From an uncultured Anaerosporobacter sp. (GTDB taxonomy: Bacteria > Bacillota > Clostridia > Lachnospirales > Lachnospiraceae): a stretch of 19,914 nt of DNA. Where the stretch lies: the NCBI GenBank assembly GCA_945787925.1, contig CALZJY010000004.1:1-19914 (forward strand), given 5' to 3'. Positions 16,515 through 19,914 of the stretch are shown here, in pieces. The notes under the pieces were generated by a model that saw only the letters and a list, made by a program, of their open reading frames with translations, made no database searches and was not told the origin of the DNA. Positions within the stretch are counted from its first letter, which is position 1. Every line of letters starts with the position of its first letter. Position numbers and translations under genes: made by a program.

Positions 16515-17474
16515 ATGAAAATTGTTATACTAGAAAAAGAATGTTTAGGAATCGATGTAGATTTTTCTCCCTTATATGAATTGGGGGAAATTATAAGTTA
16601 TGGGGACACGTCCTATGAACAGATTGAAGAGCGTCTAAAGGATGCAGACATTGCAATAATCAACCGATGCCGTATGGAAGAGGCGACGCTTAAGAATGTG
16701 GAACGCTTAAAGCTCGTCTGTATTATGGGAACCGGAACGGATATGATCGATGTGCCTTATATGAAGGAAAGAGGAATCCAAGTTTCTAACGTGCGTGGAT
16801 ACTCTACATATTCGGTAGCACAGCATACGTTTGCGATTCTATTCTATGTATTGGAGCATTTACGGTTCTTTGATGACTATGTAAAGCAAGGGAAGTATGT
16901 AGAAGGACTGCAGCAGACGTATACGGCAGAACGACAGTTTACACAGATTGCAGGAAAGACATTTGGAATCTGTGGTCTTGGCACGATTGGAAAGAAAGTT
17001 GCAGACATCGCCAGTGCATTTGGTGCAAACGTCATCTATTATTCCACAAGCGGCAAGACCGTAAGCGATACTTATAAAAGCGTGAGCTTTGAGGAATTAT
17101 TAGAACAATCGGATATCATCAGCATCCATGCGCCTCTTACGGAGCAATCGAGAGGGTTGTTTGATGAGGAGGCTTTTGCCAGAATGAAGAAGACGGCAAT
17201 CCTAGTCAATACGGGAAGGGGAGCCATCGTAAACGAAGACGCATTGGCAAAAGCCTTAGTCGACGGACAGATACAGGCAGCTGCAATCGATGTGCTGGTA
17301 AAAGAGCCAGCAAGCAAGGAGAATCCGTTATATGCGATTAAGGATTCAGACCGCTTGTTCATTACACCTCATATTGCCTGGGCCGCAAGAGAAGCAAGGC
17401 AGCTTGTGATAGAAGAAATGTGTGAAACGATACGAACTTTTTATGATGGAAAAAGCAGAAATGTTATTTGGTAA
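16515..17474 (+). CDS. D-isomer-specific 2-hydroxyacid dehydrogenase
   Basis: This 319-residue cytoplasmic NAD(P)-dependent enzyme reduces 2-keto acids to D-2-hydroxy acids or does the reverse. A split substrate domain (about 1-98 and 288-319) surrounds a Rossmann domain with GICGLGTIGKKVADIA near residue 155. The catalytic triad of the family is present: Arg235 (VNTGRGAIVN), Glu264 (DVLVKEP) and His286 (ITPHIAWAA). After the second Rossmann strand it reads VIYYSTSGK, without the acidic residue that usually selects NAD, so NADP use is possible. Substrate cannot be read from the sequence; hydroxypyruvate or glyoxylate reductase are reasonable guesses. CAGGAGG lies just before the ATG. Its 3' end overlaps the convergent acetyltransferase gene by 11 bp. 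Confidence 0.9.
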   Translation: MKIVILEKECLGIDVDFSPLYELGEIISYGDTSYEQIEERLKDADIAIINRCRMEEATLKNVERLKLVCIMGTGTDMIDVPYMKERGIQVSNVRGYSTYSVAQHTFAILFYVLEHLRFFDDYVKQGKYVEGLQQTYTAERQFTQIAGKTFGICGLGTIGKKVADIASAFGANVIYYSTSGKTVSDTYKSVSFEELLEQSDIISIHAPLTEQSRGLFDEEAFARMKKTAILVNTGRGAIVNEDALAKALVDGQIQAAAIDVLVKEPASKENPLYAIKDSDRLFITPHIAWAAREARQLVIEEMCETIRTFYDGKSRNVIW

Positions 17475-18033
17475 ATTCAGAGCGTAGAATCGAGTAAAGA
17501 TCGATGGAGACGATGCCGAGGTCATTCCAATACATACCTTCCCGGATCGTTCCTTCATGAGTAAATTGATTGCGTAGAAGCACGCGTTTGGATGGTAGGT
17601 TTTCTGCGAGAACAAAAGCTTGTACGCGATTGATTTGCGCAGTTTCAAACAAGAAGGTAAGAGCGAGGTGTACTGCCGTTGTGGCAATGCCTTGTCCCCA
17701 GTAGGACTCATTCAGCATATAGCCGATGGTAACCATGTCGACTTCCTTGTTGAAATTAAATAATTCAATCAAACCAATCAATTTATAAGGCGAGTGTTTT
17801 TGATAAATGCCCCAATAAATAGCCTTTTTATGGTTGAAATCTCGTTCAAACTGTGTAATCATATTATAGACGACAGCTTTATTTTTCTTTGCTCTAGAGG
17901 AACTGTATTTATAGAGTGCTTCGTTACTACATATTTCGAAAAGGTCATCTAATTCTGCTGTAGTAATTTTACTAAGCACATATTTATCAGACTGGATTTC
18001 AGGAAACTGATTAAACATCTTAGATTCGTTCAT
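17464..18033 (-). CDS. GNAT-family N-acetyltransferase (RimJ/RimL type)
   Basis: This 189-residue enzyme transfers acetyl from acetyl-CoA to an amino group. The start has SDKYVLSKITTAELDDLFEI, typical of the RimJ/RimL-like group. The acetyl-CoA loop is YWGQGIATTAV (near residue 112), followed by INRVQAFVLAENLPSKRVL and the Gly-Thr containing FTHEGTIREG, which complete the fold. The true target (ribosomal protein N-terminus, small molecule or antibiotic) cannot be told from sequence. On the minus strand the ATG (18031-18033) follows an AGGAGG site. The gene converges on the dehydrogenase gene, sharing 11 bp at the 3' ends with no terminator between them. Confidence 0.88.
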   Translation of the reverse strand: MNESKMFNQFPEIQSDKYVLSKITTAELDDLFEICSNEALYKYSSSRAKKNKAVVYNMITQFERDFNHKKAIYWGIYQKHSPYKLIGLIELFNFNKEVDMVTIGYMLNESYWGQGIATTAVHLALTFLFETAQINRVQAFVLAENLPSKRVLLRNQFTHEGTIREGMYWNDLGIVSIDLYSILRSEFTK

Positions 18034-18074
18034 ATAAAACCTCCTAGTAGTGATGTTCTCCCAATCTAACTACT

Positions 18075-18102
18075 ATTATAAAGTATTAAGAGAATAAAGC
18101 AA
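18075..18102 (-). promoter_or_regulatory. promoter of the GNAT gene
   Basis: Read on the minus strand: TTGCTT (18097-18102), a 16-bp spacer and TATAAT (18075-18080), about 40 bp before the ATG. Confidence 0.6.
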
Positions 18103-18144
18103 GATGTATTACCATGTATTGCATATGTGAAAATTGTAATTTTC

Positions 18145-18153
18145 TGCTATAAT
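18145..18153 (+). promoter_or_regulatory. extended -10 promoter of the SH3/NlpC gene
   Basis: TGCTATAAT is a TGn-extended -10 with perfect TATAAT (18148-18153). The -35 region (TGTGAA) is weak, which an extended -10 can offset. The leader before the ATG is about 80 bases and shows no clear riboswitch. Confidence 0.65.
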
Positions 18154-18236
18154 GGAACATGTGTCACAATTTAATAGCTTGCGAATTGCACGAACGCGAT
18201 ATGTAAGCAAAAACAATTAAAAGATGGAGAGTAAGT

Positions 18237-19223
18237 ATGTTAAAAAAACTAGTTCAAAAAAGCATGATATTGCTTATGGTCCCATTTTTAATGTGTATAA
18301 GCATTAATACGCCATTAGTAAAAGCAGCTGTAGACACTTCAAAGATTGATGCCGCTCAATACAAGAATGTTGGTATTACGACAGCGACTACACTTAACGT
18401 GAGAGAAAAACCGAATACAAGCAGTAAGATTGTTGGTAAACTTTCAAAAGGTAATGCTGCAATCGTAAAATCCAAAAGTGGTAATTGGGCCAAAGTAACT
18501 TCTGGTAATGTTTCCGGTTATGTTTGTACAGATTATTTAGCAATTGGTACTAAGGGATATCCTTATTATGACCAATATGCTACAAAATATGTAACTGTTA
18601 CAGCATCGTCATTACGTGTTAGAAAAAGTAATAACACAAGTTCATCAATCCTTACAAATGTAACAAGAGGTCAATCATTCAAAGTACTTGGAGAGAAAAA
18701 AGGCTGGGTAAAGATCACAGCGAACAAGAAGACTGGCTGGGTATCTGGTGATTACGTAAAACATACGTATAAGTTTTCTTATGGAAAAGCAGTAGCGTCA
18801 AGCTCAAGTTCAAATTCTGGATCCTCCTCAAGCAGTAGTTCTACTACAAAGCCTACAACTTCTAAAGTTACAGGAAAACAAGTAGCAGACTATGCAGTAC
18901 AGTTTGTTGGTAACCCATACGTATACGGTGGAACAAGCTTAACAAACGGTACAGACTGTTCAGGATTTACCCAATCTGTGTACAAACACTTTGGAATCAG
19001 TCTTCCAAGAACATCCAAAGCACAATCCACATATGGAAAGAAAGTAAATACTTCTGATATCCAAGTGGGAGATTTAGTGTTCTATGCAAAAAATGGAACA
19101 GTAAACCATTGCGCGCTTTACATTGGAAATAACAAAGTAGTACACGCAAGTAGCCCTGAAACTGGCATTAAGATCTCAACGTATAATTATCGTTCAGTAT
19201 ATGCAGTAAGAAGAGTTTTATAA
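18237..19223 (+). CDS. secreted cell-wall hydrolase, two SH3 domains plus NlpC/P60
   Basis: This 328-residue exported endopeptidase is expected to cut peptidoglycan stem peptides. It has a Sec signal peptide (Lys-rich start, hydrophobic core, probable cleavage after VKA near residue 31). Two bacterial SH3 domains for wall binding follow: about 42-95 (TTLNVREKPNTSSKIVGKL) and about 118-172 (SSLRVRKSNNTSSSILTNV). A Ser/Thr-rich linker at about 185-208 joins them to an NlpC/P60 domain at about 212-328. Its catalytic residues are Cys241 (GTDCSGF), His291 (VNHCALYIG) and His303 (VVHASS). GATGGAGAG precedes the ATG. It is a single gene with its own promoter and a strong terminator, diverging from the acetyltransferase gene. 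Roles in cell separation or wall turnover are typical. Confidence 0.95.
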   Translation: MLKKLVQKSMILLMVPFLMCISINTPLVKAAVDTSKIDAAQYKNVGITTATTLNVREKPNTSSKIVGKLSKGNAAIVKSKSGNWAKVTSGNVSGYVCTDYLAIGTKGYPYYDQYATKYVTVTASSLRVRKSNNTSSSILTNVTRGQSFKVLGEKKGWVKITANKKTGWVSGDYVKHTYKFSYGKAVASSSSSNSGSSSSSSSTTKPTTSKVTGKQVADYAVQFVGNPYVYGGTSLTNGTDCSGFTQSVYKHFGISLPRTSKAQSTYGKKVNTSDIQVGDLVFYAKNGTVNHCALYIGNNKVVHASSPETGIKISTYNYRSVYAVRRVL

Positions 19224-19238
19224 AATTAATAATATAAG

Positions 19239-19285
19239 AAAAAAGAAGATACTACATGTTTCCCAGTGTAGTATCTTCTTTTTTT
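19239..19285. terminator. strong bidirectional terminator
   Basis: AAAAAAGAAGATACTACA (19239-19256) pairs perfectly over 18 bp with its complement at 19267-19284, with a 10-base loop. The T-run on one strand and the A-run on the other let it end both the wall-hydrolase gene and the convergent carbamate kinase gene. Confidence 0.93.
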
Positions 19286-19309
19286 GCATGCTTTGTGCGA
19301 TTTGAATCA

Positions 19310-19914
19310 TTATTTAAATACAGTACCAGATTTTCCGCGTACTGCAGATTTTGCTTTCTTTAAGTTGGCGATGATTGCCTTATGTTTTGGATCTACGGAT
19401 ACGAAGCTTGCAGCGGCTTGTACTTTAGGAAGCATGGAGCCGGAGGAGAAGTGGCCTTCTTCAATTAGCGCTTGTGTTTCTTCTAAAGTAAGTTCGTCTA
19501 ATCCTTCTTGCCTATCTGTACCAAAGTGTTTGTATACTTTGTCTACGCCAGTAAGGAATAGAAGGGTGTCTGCATCTAAAAGTTCCGCTAATTTTTCACT
19601 TGTTAAATCTTTCTCGATAATCGCGCTTGCGCCTTTTAAGCGGGCACCTTGTTGCAATACAGGGATTCCACCGCCTCCACATGCGATTACGATTTGATTT
19701 GCATCAAGAAGAGCCTTGATGGCATCTAGTTCGTAGATGTCGATTGGCTTTGGAGAAGCAATGATACGACGGTATCCGCCTTCTTCTTTTACTACGTAAT
19801 TTCCTTTCCGTTCTTCTGCTTTCGCTTCTTCTTCCGTCATATAACGGCCGATGATCTTAGAAGGGTTGTGGAACGCTTCATCGAATGGTTCGACACGAAC
19901 TTGAGTGATGATAG
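19310..19914 (-). CDS. arcC: carbamate kinase, C-terminal two thirds (runs off the right edge)
   Basis: This enzyme makes ATP from carbamoyl phosphate and ADP, normally the last step of arginine deiminase or agmatine/allantoin breakdown. On the minus strand the frame stays open to the window edge (IITQVRVEPFDEAFHNPSKI before the internal Met at 19840), so the true start lies outside. Family motifs are RRIIASPKPIDI, IVIACGGGGIPV, IIEKDLTSEKLAELL, LFLTGVDKVYKHF and GHFSSGSMLPKVQAAASF. About 200 residues of a usual 310 are visible, including the whole C-terminal lobe. The stop is 25 bp from a shared bidirectional terminator. Partner genes (deiminase, carbamoyltransferase, antiporter) would lie to the right if present. 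Confidence 0.95.
   Translation of the reverse strand, partial: IITQVRVEPFDEAFHNPSKIIGRYMTEEEAKAEERKGNYVVKEEGGYRRIIASPKPIDIYELDAIKALLDANQIVIACGGGGIPVLQQGARLKGASAIIEKDLTSEKLAELLDADTLLFLTGVDKVYKHFGTDRQEGLDELTLEETQALIEEGHFSSGSMLPKVQAAASFVSVDPKHKAIIANLKKAKSAVRGKSGTVFK

Noticed and set aside
19284..19697. 137-codon plus-strand ORF
   Set aside because: It is antisense to carbamate kinase, starts in the terminator region and has no recognisable domain.
1..19914. CRISPR arrays, tRNA or rRNA genes, defence systems
   Set aside because: No regularly spaced repeats, no cloverleaf or rRNA-like stretches, and no defence gene families were seen.

Overview
The window looks like the chromosome of a low-GC, strictly anaerobic, gut-type clostridium, most likely of the Lachnospiraceae. 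The reasons are AT-rich codon use, strong AGGAGG-type ribosome binding sites, a single-chain pyruvate:ferredoxin oxidoreductase, DapL-type lysine synthesis, a clostridial large serine recombinase, carbamate kinase and an SH3-NlpC/P60 wall hydrolase. No species can be named from the sequence alone.

The main result is at the left. An AprX-like subtilisin-family protease gene is cut in two. Its N-terminal part (catalytic Asp) runs off the left edge and ends at 304. Its C-terminal part (oxyanion Asn, catalytic Ser) lies at 8260-9003. The break falls inside the codon of the catalytic His: GHGT, then CAG on the left and CAT on the right. Removing bases 280-8261 (7,982 bp), between the shared CACA at 276-279 and 8258-8261, rebuilds an uninterrupted GHGTHVCGIIAG motif in frame. 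The intervening DNA is therefore read as an integrative element. At its right end is a large serine recombinase whose stop codon is only about 20 bp from the junction. A 54-codon ORF overlaps the start of the recombinase gene.

The element's cargo is a sugar operon of five genes: a binding lipoprotein, two CUT1 permeases, a GH77 4-alpha-glucanotransferase (MalQ) and a LacI-type regulator. The operon has its own promoter with a large inverted-repeat operator just downstream, and a long hairpin between the binding-protein gene and the first permease gene. No ABC ATPase, transposase, phage structural gene or conjugation gene is present. Import would need a shared host ATPase, as is usual for CUT1 systems of Gram-positives, and transfer would need an outside agent.

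Right of the element are mostly single genes with their own promoters and terminators: a damaged bacteriohemerythrin, a YjiH-family membrane protein, LL-diaminopimelate aminotransferase, a roughly 365-bp gap with a possible small structured RNA, a short protein coupled to nifJ, nifJ itself (broken by a frameshift in the TPP domain), a D-2-hydroxyacid dehydrogenase, a convergent GNAT acetyltransferase, an SH3/NlpC wall hydrolase, and carbamate kinase running off the right edge. Three host genes are broken in this copy: the protease by the element, the hemerythrin by a small deletion, and nifJ by a frame change. The last two could be true mutations or assembly errors.
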